Positions 8,921 to 16,872 of a stretch of 64,000 nt of DNA are shown in pieces. The DNA lies in assembly GCA_020852515.1 (NCBI GenBank), contig JADZAS010000015.1:413819-477818 (forward strand), given 5' to 3'. The stretch comes from Phycisphaerales bacterium. GTDB lineage: Bacteria > Planctomycetota > Phycisphaerae > Phycisphaerales > UBA5793. The notes below the pieces were generated by a model. That model was given only the letters and a program-made list of their open reading frames with translations, did not search any database and was not told the origin of the DNA. Positions within the stretch are counted from its first letter, which is position 1; each line of letters opens with the position of its first letter. The position numbers and the translations under genes are program-made.

Positions 8921-9183
8921 AGGCCAGGCATGAAGAGAGGCATTAGGCACTAGGCACTGGGCATTAGGGGAAAGGCATCAAGGCATCAAGGCATCAAGGC
9001 ATCGAGACAGGAGCCGGTGGGCCCCATGCCGCCCGCCGCGGCTGGCGCTGTTCAGTTGGAACAACCCGGCCCCGACAGCGGTTGAGAGAGAGCGAACCTG
9101 TGCGGCAAACCCGCAGGGATGCAGGTTTTTGGCGCCTGTGGCCGCGCCGCCGCCCGGGTCAATCGCGAAAGGGGAGTCGGGTC
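8921..9183. repeat. Spacer with four tandem AAGGCATC units
   Basis: Bases 8972-9003 are exactly four copies of the 8-mer AAGGCATC. They are preceded by TAGGCACTAGGCACTGGGC-type reiterations (about 8941-8965). Related GGCATC/GGCACC strings occur in the spacers at 52527-52565 and, inverted, at 58050-58100. The rest of the spacer is the GC-rich leader of the next gene, with AAAGGGGAG at 9168-9176 as its ribosome-binding site. Confidence 0.75.
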
Positions 9184-10767
9184 ATGCAGCATCTCAGATT
9201 GGTGGGGCGGGTGGGCGCGGGGTGCAGCGCCCTCGTCATCGCGGCCGCGTTCACGGTCTCGGCGGCGGCTCAGCAAGGCGTGCAGGTCAACCTCGACGCC
9301 AACGGGATGAACATCCCCGGCGATGCGGCCAACGAGCCGAGTTTCGCCATCGACCCGACCAACCCCCTGCACCTCGTCGCCGGCTGGCGGCAGTTTCCCA
9401 CCATCAACTCCGACGCCCGCTACGCCGGGGTCGCGGTGAGCACCGATGGCGGGCTGTCGTGGTTCAATGAAGGCACGCTGCCTCCGCCGCCCGATGCGCC
9501 CAACGCACAGCAGTCTGACCCCGTGCTCGCGGTCGATTGGAACGGCGTGTTCTTTTACAACAGCCTCATCTTCCGAGGCAACCACCTCGGCGTGGCAACG
9601 TACCGCAGCGACACGGGCGGCTTCTCGTGGGAGGAGCCAGTGTTCATGCGCAACAGTTCCGCCGACAAGAACTGGTACGAGATCGACTACCTCTCCGGCC
9701 ACCACTACGGCATCTGGCAGTTCCCTGGCGAGTTTGCCCGCAGCACCGACGGCGGGCAGACCTGGAGCCGCTGGGACGTGGGCGCGAGCATCTTCGCGCA
9801 CATCGGCATCGGGCCCGACGCCGAGGTCTACATCGGCTGGTGGGAGAACGCGGGCGTGAAGGTGCGGCGCTCCGACAACGCGGGCGATCCAAACGCGACG
9901 CCGAGTTTCACGCCTGAGGTCACGGTGCCGCTGGGCGGCATGGTCTGGCAGCCGCCGGTCAACCCGGACGGCGGGGCGAGCCAGGTGTGGATCGCCACCG
10001 ATCATCGTGACGGGCCGCAGCGCGGCTGGGTGTACGTGCTCAGTTCATCCGAGACTTCCAACGACGTGGCCGACGTCATGTTCTCGCGCAGCACCGATCG
10101 CGGCCAGACGTGGAGCGCGCCGATCCGCGTCAACGATGATGCGCCGGGCCAGGATTACCAGTGGATGGCGGCGATGTCGCTCGCGCCCGGCGGCCGGCTC
10201 GACGCGGCGTGGTTTGACACGCGCGACGACCCCGGGCACCGTCTCTCGCGCCTCTATTACGCGCACTCGTATGACGGCGGCGCGACGTGGTCGCCCAGCC
10301 GCGCCGTGGGCGACCAGTTCGACTCGCGCGTCGGTTGGCCGCAGCAGCGCAAGATGGGCGACTATTTCCACGCGCGCTCGGACAACGGTTCGATGAGTTT
10401 CGTGCACGCGGCGACGTACAACGGCGAGCAGGACATTTACTACCGCCGCCTGCACCCGATGGTGCTCGAATCGACGGACCTCTTCGCCGGCCAGCCGGCG
10501 CAGTTCAGCGTGAGCGAGTGCCGCCCGGGCGAGCGCGTGTGGATCGTCTACAGCCTGGCCGGCGCGGGCTACACAGACGTGCCGCAACTGGATGTGCCGG
10601 TGAATCTCGCCCAGCCGCGCCTGGCCGTCGGGCCGCGCGCGGCGGACGCCAACGGCGATGTGTCTTGGATGGTCACCATGCCGCCGCAGTCGCGCGGCCA
10701 GCACATCTACTTCCAGGCCATCCAGCGGCAGAACGCCAGCAACGTGCTCGAAGCCGACGTGCAGTGA
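9184..10767 (+). CDS. Secreted Asp-box (sialidase-like) propeller protein, paralogue 1
   Basis: A 527-residue exported protein. ATG 9184 follows AAAGGGGAG and opens a signal peptide ending near SAAAQQ; the longer frame from 9082 adds an Arg-rich leader that is probably not translated. Mature residues start with GVQVNLDANGMNIPGDAANEPS, a segment shared by all four paralogues. Asp-box motifs (STDGGLSW, STDGGQTWS, STDRGQTWS, SYDGGATWS) mark a BNR/sialidase-type beta-propeller across about 45-430. Catalytic sialidase residues cannot be assigned with confidence, so enzymatic activity is open. The last 100 residues form the shared C-terminal domain, ending FQAIQRQNASNVLEADVQ. First of four tandem genes. 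Confidence 0.85.
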   Translation: MQHLRLVGRVGAGCSALVIAAAFTVSAAAQQGVQVNLDANGMNIPGDAANEPSFAIDPTNPLHLVAGWRQFPTINSDARYAGVAVSTDGGLSWFNEGTLPPPPDAPNAQQSDPVLAVDWNGVFFYNSLIFRGNHLGVATYRSDTGGFSWEEPVFMRNSSADKNWYEIDYLSGHHYGIWQFPGEFARSTDGGQTWSRWDVGASIFAHIGIGPDAEVYIGWWENAGVKVRRSDNAGDPNATPSFTPEVTVPLGGMVWQPPVNPDGGASQVWIATDHRDGPQRGWVYVLSSSETSNDVADVMFSRSTDRGQTWSAPIRVNDDAPGQDYQWMAAMSLAPGGRLDAAWFDTRDDPGHRLSRLYYAHSYDGGATWSPSRAVGDQFDSRVGWPQQRKMGDYFHARSDNGSMSFVHAATYNGEQDIYYRRLHPMVLESTDLFAGQPAQFSVSECRPGERVWIVYSLAGAGYTDVPQLDVPVNLAQPRLAVGPRAADANGDVSWMVTMPPQSRGQHIYFQAIQRQNASNVLEADVQ

Positions 10768-10813
10768 TCCAAGGTGAAGTGAATCGGGCAACTAGAGAGG
10801 ACGAGGGGGAGAC

Positions 10814-12466
10814 ATGCGCACATCACCACGAACAGCGCTGCGCCGGGCCGGTGCGGCGCTGCTGTTGACGCTGCCAGCGCTGGGTTCATCGGCGCTCGCG
10901 CAGCGCGGCGTGCAGATCAACACCGACGCCCTGGGCAACGACATCATCGGCGATGCGGCCAACGAGCCGACCTTTGCCGTCAGCCCTGTCGATCCTGATC
11001 GGCTCGTTGTCGGCTGGCGCCAGTTTCCGACCATCAACTCCGACTCGCGCTACGCCGGGTACGCGTGGTCGAGCGACGGCGGGCTGACGTGGACCAACGG
11101 CGGCACGCTTGCCGGCCCGCCGGGCTACCAGAACCCCGAACAGTCCGACCCGCTTGTCAAGGTCAACGCGCAGGGCGTTTTCTATTACTGGAGCGAGGTC
11201 TTTCGGCCCAACTACGCACAGTGGATGTACCAGTCCGCCGACGGCGGGCAGACGTGGTCCGTGCCGGACCCCATCGAAGATCCGACCAGCGGCGACAAGC
11301 CGTGGCTGGCCATCGACAACACGGGCGGGATGGGAGACGGGCACCTGTACGGCGGATGGAATCACTTCACCCTCGGGGGCTACTGCTATGTCGAGTCCAC
11401 CGACGGCGGCCACACGTGGACGCCAAGCAAGCGCATCGCCGACGCCGGCGGCACGCAGTGGATGCTGCACATGGTCGTAGGCCCCGAGGGCGAGGTGTAC
11501 GCCGGCTGGAAGAACTACAACCAGAACGCGATCCTCATCACCAAGTCCACCAACGCCAAGGACCCCAACGTCACCACGACCTTCGACGCCTTCGGCGCCG
11601 GCGGGCGCGATGGCCTTGATATCCGCATCGACGCCGCGAACGACCCGGGCAACGTGCCCGTGAACCCGACCGGCTTTCACCAGTTGTTTCTCGGCGTCGA
11701 TTCATCCGGCGGGCCTCGCCGCGGCTGGGTCTACGCCCTCTGGCCCGACGACCGGCGCGATGGCGCGGATCTCTCGTTTGCGCGCAGCAGCGACGGCGGC
11801 TTCACGTGGGAGACGGGCATTCGCGTCAACGACGACGGGCCGGGCGCGCTGCAGTGGATGCCGGCGATGAGCGTCGCGCCCAATGGCCGCATCGACGTTT
11901 TCTGGTTCGACACGCGTAACAGCAGCGGACATCCCGTGCCGTGGTCGCAGCTCTTCTACACCTTCTCGACCGACGGCGGGTCAAATTGGGCGCCGAATCG
12001 GCGACTCTCGGACGCGTTCGATACCACGCTCGGCTGGCCGCAGCAGCAGAAGATCGGCGACTACATGGAGAGCGTGTCAGACGATCGCGGCGCGGGGGTC
12101 GTCTATCCGGCGACGTTCAACGGCGGGCAGGATCTCTGGTTCATGCGCCTCGAACCGTTCCAGGTGAATGTGAGCGCGCTCGTGGCCGGTCAGCAGGGCA
12201 GCGCGAGCGTGGCCGGGGCGCGGGCCAATGAGAGCGTCTGGCTCGCCGCGACTCTGAGCGGCCTGGGCAGCACGTACGTTGCGCAGCTCAACGTAACGCT
12301 CAGTCTCGACCGCCCGTTCCAGGTCGGCTCGATGAAGACGACCGACGCGAGCGGCGCGGCGCAGTGGAGCCTCCCCGTGCCGCGCCTGGCCGCCGGCCGC
12401 ACCCTCTGGTTCCAGGCCGTCCAGCGCGAGAGCACGAGCAACGTCGCCCAGGCGGTGGTGGAGTAA
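10814..12466 (+). CDS. Secreted Asp-box propeller protein, paralogue 2
   Basis: 550 residues with a signal peptide (ending near SSALAQR). The common mature start is GVQINTDALGND, and Asp-box repeats (SSDGGLTWT, SADGGQTWS, STDGGHTWT, SSDGGFTWE, STDGGSNWA) again suggest a sialidase-like propeller. The start is preceded by a strong GAGGGGGAG. It is the most diverged of the four: it lacks the HPMVLE linker, has other loops (GGMGDGHLYGGW), and its C-terminal domain ends FQAVQRESTSNVAQAVVE. It lies 46 bases after paralogue 1 and is probably cotranscribed with it. Secreted; substrate or ligand unknown. Confidence 0.85.
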   Translation: MRTSPRTALRRAGAALLLTLPALGSSALAQRGVQINTDALGNDIIGDAANEPTFAVSPVDPDRLVVGWRQFPTINSDSRYAGYAWSSDGGLTWTNGGTLAGPPGYQNPEQSDPLVKVNAQGVFYYWSEVFRPNYAQWMYQSADGGQTWSVPDPIEDPTSGDKPWLAIDNTGGMGDGHLYGGWNHFTLGGYCYVESTDGGHTWTPSKRIADAGGTQWMLHMVVGPEGEVYAGWKNYNQNAILITKSTNAKDPNVTTTFDAFGAGGRDGLDIRIDAANDPGNVPVNPTGFHQLFLGVDSSGGPRRGWVYALWPDDRRDGADLSFARSSDGGFTWETGIRVNDDGPGALQWMPAMSVAPNGRIDVFWFDTRNSSGHPVPWSQLFYTFSTDGGSNWAPNRRLSDAFDTTLGWPQQQKIGDYMESVSDDRGAGVVYPATFNGGQDLWFMRLEPFQVNVSALVAGQQGSASVAGARANESVWLAATLSGLGSTYVAQLNVTLSLDRPFQVGSMKTTDASGAAQWSLPVPRLAAGRTLWFQAVQRESTSNVAQAVVE

Positions 12467-12491
12467 ACCTCAACAGACGAGGAGTTTGAAG

Positions 12492-14093
12492 ATGATCCGG
12501 ATGGAACAGAATCGCGCTGCAGCCGCCACTTTGCTTGTCGCTCTCACGGGCGCCCTTTGCGCCTCAGGCGCGATCGGGCAGCAGGGCGTGCAGATCAACA
12601 TAGACGGGCAAGGCTTCAACATCCCCAACGACGCGGCGAACGAGCCGAGCTTTTCCATCGATCCGCTTCACCCCCAGCACATGGTTGTAGGATGGCGCGA
12701 ATTCCCCACCGTCAATTCGAATTCGCGGTATGCCGGCTATGCCGTGACGACCGATGGCGGCCTCACGTGGTACAACGGAGGAACGCTTCCCCCACCCGAC
12801 GGCTCACCCAACGGCGAGCAGTCCGACCCGGTCATCGCCGTCGATAATGACGGCAGGTTCTTCTACAACAGCCTGCTCTTCACGGGTGGGCAACTCGGCA
12901 TCCTGATCTACAACAGCGATACGGGCGGCTATTCATGGAACGACCCGCTCTACCTGTTCACGGGGTTCGCCGACAAGAACTGGTACACCATCGACCGCAG
13001 CGGCGCAAGCCGACATCACTATTGCAGTTGGGGGAACACCACGATCTACGTCTCGCGCAGCATCACCGAGGGAGCGACCTGGCAGACGCCGCAGCCGCTC
13101 GGCGCAGGCATCCGCTCCTATATGGAAACGGGATTGAACGGCGAGTTGTACCTGGCGTGGTGGGACTACAACGCGCAGCGCGTCGCATTTCGAACTTCCC
13201 GCAACGCAAGCGATCCAAACCAGACTCCGACGTGGAGTCCGGAAGTGCGGCTGCCGTTCGGGCGCATGCCTTCGGGTCTGCGCATCAACCCGGGCGGTGG
13301 GTCAGGCCAGGTCTGGATCATGGTTGACACGAGCGACGGCCCGAGTCGCGGCAACGTGTACGCCTGTTCATCATCGGTCCCCGCCAATGATGTCTGCGAC
13401 GTCATGTTCGCTCGCAGCACCGACGGGGGGCAGACCTTCAGCACTCCCATCCGCATCAATGACGATCCGCCGGGCCAGGACTATCAGTGGATGGCGAGTA
13501 TCTCGATCGCGCCCTCCGGCCGGCTCGACGCGACGTGGTTCGACACGCGCGATGACCCCAATCACTTCATCTCCCGCCTCTACTACTCGTACTCGTGGGA
13601 TGGCGGCCTCACCTGGTCTCCCAACCGCGCCGTCGGCGATCCGTTCGATCCTTCGCTCGGCTACCCGCAGCAGAACAAGATCGGCGACTACTTCCAGTGC
13701 CAGTCCGACAATGGCTCGGTCAGCGTGATTCACCCCGCCACGTTCAATGGCGAGCAGGACATCTACTACCAGCGCCTGCACCCGATGGTGCTCGAATCAT
13801 CGCCGCTCCGCGCCGGCGAGCAGGCGCAGTTCGCCGTGAGCGAAGCGCGGCCCGGCGAGCAGGCCTGGGTCGTCTACAGCCTCACCGGCCGCGGCTACAC
13901 GAACATCGGCATGCTCGATGTCCCCGTCAACCTCGCCCGGCCGCAACTCGGCGCCGGCCCGCGCCTGGCCGATCAAAGCGGCAACGTGATGTGGACGGTC
14001 ACGATGCCGCCCCAGTCACAGGGGCGAACCGTGTGGTTCCAGGCCATCCAGCGCGAGAACGCGAGCAACGTCATCGAGGCGGTGGTGGAGTAG
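12492..14093 (+). CDS. Secreted Asp-box propeller protein, paralogue 3
   Basis: 533 residues. ATG 12492 is preferred over the TTG two codons earlier because GAGGAG (12479-12484) sits seven bases upstream. Signal peptide, then GVQINIDGQGFN, then Asp-box repeats (TTDGGLTWY, STDGGQTFS, SWDGGLTWS) of a sialidase-like propeller, then the shared C-terminal domain ending FQAIQRENASNVIEAVVE. The last 417 bases (13677-14093) are nearly identical to the end of paralogue 4, while the upstream parts are clearly diverged. This points to recent gene conversion or exchange. It starts 26 bases after paralogue 2. Confidence 0.87.
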   Translation: MIRMEQNRAAAATLLVALTGALCASGAIGQQGVQINIDGQGFNIPNDAANEPSFSIDPLHPQHMVVGWREFPTVNSNSRYAGYAVTTDGGLTWYNGGTLPPPDGSPNGEQSDPVIAVDNDGRFFYNSLLFTGGQLGILIYNSDTGGYSWNDPLYLFTGFADKNWYTIDRSGASRHHYCSWGNTTIYVSRSITEGATWQTPQPLGAGIRSYMETGLNGELYLAWWDYNAQRVAFRTSRNASDPNQTPTWSPEVRLPFGRMPSGLRINPGGGSGQVWIMVDTSDGPSRGNVYACSSSVPANDVCDVMFARSTDGGQTFSTPIRINDDPPGQDYQWMASISIAPSGRLDATWFDTRDDPNHFISRLYYSYSWDGGLTWSPNRAVGDPFDPSLGYPQQNKIGDYFQCQSDNGSVSVIHPATFNGEQDIYYQRLHPMVLESSPLRAGEQAQFAVSEARPGEQAWVVYSLTGRGYTNIGMLDVPVNLARPQLGAGPRLADQSGNVMWTVTMPPQSQGRTVWFQAIQRENASNVIEAVVE

Positions 14094-14221
14094 CTCGCGG
14101 AGTGACGGCAGATCAAGGTGCTTTTCTGCTTGCACCAGGGCGAGAAACGCGTTACCTTGACCATGCCGTCGCGTCCGCCGCGCGATGAAGCACCGTCCGC
14201 ACCAGTGAAAGTGAGGTAGCC

Positions 14222-15799
14222 GTGCGCCAGACCACCAATTTGTGCAGAATGACTCTCATGATGCTCGTTGCCGCTCTCGCCGCGACGCCGGGGCTGGCCC
14301 AGCGCGGCGTGCAGATCAACACCGATGCGCTCGGGATGAACATCCCCGGCGATGCGGCGAACGAGCCAAGCTTTGCGATTGACCCGACGGATCCTCAGCA
14401 CATGGTGGTGGGGTGGCGGGAGTTTGCAACCAACACCTCCGACTTTCGGCTGGCGGGGTACGCGGTTACGCTCGACGGAGGGCTGACGTGGTACAACGGC
14501 GGCACGCTCGAGCCGCCGGAAGGATCGGGAAACGCGAATCAGACCGATCCCGTGGTCAAGTTCGATCGCAACGGCATGGTCTATTACAACAGCATGATCT
14601 ACCGCTCGACGCGCGACGGGCAGACGGTGTATCGCAGCACGGATGGCGGTTTTACGTGGGAGACGCCCAATTACATCCGTGAGAATTGCTTCTGCGACAA
14701 GAACTGGTACGCCATCGATGATCTGAACGGATTCCACTACGGCATCTGGCAGATCCCCGGCGAGTTTGCCCGCTCAATCGACGGCGGCCGCACGTGGAAT
14801 TCGTGGAGTGTCGGTGCATCCGTATTCGCGTTCGTGAATCCAGGTCCCGACAGTGAGGTCTACATCGGGTGGTGGGGAAGCGGAGTAGTGCTTCGTCGAT
14901 CAGATAACGCTCGCGACCCGAACGCGACACCGACGTTTACCGCCGCCATCAGTATTCCCCTGGGTTCCGGTCTGTGGTATTCGCCGCTCAACCCGGATGG
15001 GGCGGCCAGCCAGATCAACGTCGTGGTGGATCATCGTGACGGCCCGCAGCGCGGCTGGGTATACATGCTGAGTTCTGCAGTTCGAACGGACGACGTTTGT
15101 GATGTGATGTTTGCTCGAAGCACTGATGGCGGTCGGACATTCAGCACACCGATGCGCGTGAACGACGACCCGCGTGGGCCGGATTACCAATGGATGGCTG
15201 CCATGTCCATGGCGCCCAGCGGTCGCCTCGACGCAGTCTGGCTCGATACGCGCGACGATCCGAACCACTTCATCTCACGTCTCTACTACTCGTATTCATG
15301 GGACGGCGGATTGACGTGGTCGACCAACCGTCCAGTCGGCGATCCCTGGAATCCGTCGCTGGGCTGGCCCGGCGGTCAACGCAAGATCGGCGACTACTTC
15401 CAGTGCCAGTCCGACAACGGTTCGGTGAGCGTGATTCACCCCGCCACGTTCAACGGCGAGCAGGACATCTACTACCAGCGCCTGCATCCGATGGTGCTCG
15501 AGACTTCGCCGCTCCGCGCCGGTGAGCAGGCGCAGTTCGCCGTGAGCGAAGCGCGGCCCGGCGAGCAGGTCTGGGTCGTCTACAGCCTCACCGGCCGCGG
15601 CTACACGAACATCGGCATGCTCGATGTCCCCGTCAACCTCGCCCGGCCGCAACTCGGCGTCGGCCCGCGCCTGGCCGATCAAAGCGGCAACGTCATGTGG
15701 ACGGTGACGATGCCGCCACAGTCGCAGGGGCGAACCGTGTGGTTCCAGGCCATCCAGCGCGAGAATGCGAGCAACGTCATTGAAGCGGTCGTCGAGTAA
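14222..15799 (+). CDS. Secreted Asp-box propeller protein, paralogue 4
   Basis: 525 residues. The start is GTG 14222, with GTGAGGT just upstream; a later in-frame ATG at 14249 is the alternative. Signal peptide (LMMLVAALAATPGLAQ), then GVQINTDALGMNIPGDAANE, then Asp-box repeats (TLDGGLTWY, STDGGFTWE, SIDGGRTWN, STDGGRTFS, SWDGGLTWS). Bases 15383-15799 match the end of paralogue 3 almost exactly. The C-terminal domain ends FQAIQRENASNVIEAVVE. A 128-base spacer separates it from paralogue 3, so it may have its own promoter. Confidence 0.86.
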   Translation: MRQTTNLCRMTLMMLVAALAATPGLAQRGVQINTDALGMNIPGDAANEPSFAIDPTDPQHMVVGWREFATNTSDFRLAGYAVTLDGGLTWYNGGTLEPPEGSGNANQTDPVVKFDRNGMVYYNSMIYRSTRDGQTVYRSTDGGFTWETPNYIRENCFCDKNWYAIDDLNGFHYGIWQIPGEFARSIDGGRTWNSWSVGASVFAFVNPGPDSEVYIGWWGSGVVLRRSDNARDPNATPTFTAAISIPLGSGLWYSPLNPDGAASQINVVVDHRDGPQRGWVYMLSSAVRTDDVCDVMFARSTDGGRTFSTPMRVNDDPRGPDYQWMAAMSMAPSGRLDAVWLDTRDDPNHFISRLYYSYSWDGGLTWSTNRPVGDPWNPSLGWPGGQRKIGDYFQCQSDNGSVSVIHPATFNGEQDIYYQRLHPMVLETSPLRAGEQAQFAVSEARPGEQVWVVYSLTGRGYTNIGMLDVPVNLARPQLGVGPRLADQSGNVMWTVTMPPQSQGRTVWFQAIQRENASNVIEAVVE

Positions 15800-15833
15800 T
15801 GCGTTGGTCCAGCGCTGGCGCACGCCGGGGCCC

Positions 15834-15870
15834 GTCATTCCTGCGCAGGCAGGAATCCACGGGCGTGCAA
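15834..15870 (+). repeat. REP-like palindromic repeat, copy 1
   Basis: GTCATTCCTGCGCAGGCAGG and following bases, containing the palindrome ATTCCTGC/GCAGGAAT and ending in TCCACGGGCGTGCAA. The same 37-base unit recurs at 16739-16775 with one change. Confidence 0.85.
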
Positions 15871-15920
15871 TGGTCGTCAGTAGCCGGGTGTGAAGCGAGT
15901 CTTCGAGTGCCACGCGGCCC

Positions 15921-16544
15921 TCATTTTCCGGCGCGGAACTCGTTGTTCATCAGTAGTACGACTTCGTCGGTGATATCGACGGCCTGCGCGTGTGAGTAAA
16001 GCACCTGTCGCCGGTTCATGATGTTGGCAGCCTCTTCGGGCCTCGTGTCTTCGATGGGCCTGCTTCGCGAATCGTCCAACAGAACAATTTGCCACCCGTC
16101 ACGCTCGGCGATCCGCCCGACTGCGGTGGTGATGCTGTTGTAGAGACGGATGCGCCGCTTGGCCTGCTCAGATTTCAGTTTGTTCTCTGCGAACGCCTTC
16201 CACGCGTTGAAGTTCAGGAGTTGAAGATTGAACTCCTCCCGCGCGCGCTGTCGAGCCGGGCCGCCTTCAGGCAACACCTGGATGCTCTCATTCAGTTCAG
16301 TGAGCGCTTTTTGCATCTCACTGCCTTGCCGCTGAAGGTCGCCATCGAGCGCTTTCAATTCGGCGAGCATGTCTTTCCAGAGATCGATCTTGTCGGCTAC
16401 GGCCGTCCAGTCCACGACTGCGACCGCCGTTGGAGCAGCGGGCTTGCGGGACAGTGCAGAAGCTTGCACGCTCGCAAAAAGCGCGATGCCGATACCCATG
16501 AGCGCAAGAAGCACGGCGGCGTGTCGTCTGAACCAGAAGTTCAT
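15921..16544 (-). CDS. OmpH/Skp-like periplasmic chaperone
   Basis: A 207-residue protein with an N-terminal signal/anchor helix (about 8-27) and a long Glu/Lys/Gln-rich coiled-coil region (about 55-150). Its C-terminal half (residues about 145-200) has IAERDGWQIVLLDDS and ends near VDITDEVVLLMN. This is the typical pattern of OmpH/Skp, a periplasmic holdase for outer-membrane proteins. In family members the C-terminal strand usually reads 'DIT..vv..LN', and that is visible here. The start ATG 16544 follows AAAAGGAGA on the minus strand, shortening the open frame by 29 codons. No bamA or lpx genes are adjacent. Confidence 0.78.
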   Translation of the reverse strand: MNFWFRRHAAVLLALMGIGIALFASVQASALSRKPAAPTAVAVVDWTAVADKIDLWKDMLAELKALDGDLQRQGSEMQKALTELNESIQVLPEGGPARQRAREEFNLQLLNFNAWKAFAENKLKSEQAKRRIRLYNSITTAVGRIAERDGWQIVLLDDSRSRPIEDTRPEEAANIMNRRQVLYSHAQAVDITDEVVLLMNNEFRAGK

Positions 16545-16872
16545 GAGCGGGTCTCCTTTTAAAGTGGCGATGCTGTGCGCATCAGCATAGCCGCCGCATT
16601 CGGTGGGCAGACCCGAGGTCGTGAGATACATTTGCGATGACTTCGGCGAAGGCTGGTGTCCGGCGGATACCGCTTCCTCACCCTTCGATGGACTCCGGGT
16701 ACTGCGGACTGGCGCGGCTCGTGTCAGCTTGCGGCTTCGTCATTCCTGCGTAGGCAGGAATCCACGGGCGTGCAACGACGTTCGGTTCATCAATGGGTGG
16801 CGAGCGCTCAGGCACGTTCGTCTGGATGCCTGCCTGCGCAGGCATGACGAGGAGCGCTGCGCCACGCGCCGT
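16545..16872. other. Intergenic spacer carrying a REP pair
   Basis: There is no gene between the OmpH-like gene and the end of ffh. The spacer holds a direct copy of the REP-like unit (16739-16775) and an inverted relative (16823-16849), forming one REPIN-like module. The remainder shows nothing I can assign. Confidence 0.7.
16739..16849. repeat. REP-like inverted pair (REPIN-like module)
   Basis: The left arm 16739-16775 is the 37-base repeat also found at 15834-15870 (GCGTAGGC instead of GCGCAGGC). The right arm 16823-16849 is the reverse complement of a close variant (CGTCATGCCTGCGCAGGC and following). Two REP-like sequences in inverted orientation with a short spacer are the layout of a mobile REP doublet. 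Confidence 0.7.

Noticed and set aside
8972..9003. Short tandem array as a CRISPR
   Set aside because: Units are 8 bases with no spacers and no cas genes nearby.
9090..9183. c-di-GMP riboswitch-like GGCAAACC and GC-rich stems before the first Asp-box gene
   Set aside because: Only one short motif fits; the second conserved segment and the receptor helices cannot be built.
9184..15799. Calling the Asp-box proteins true sialidases
   Set aside because: Asp-boxes show the propeller, but the arginine triad and Tyr/Glu pair of sialidases cannot be located with confidence.
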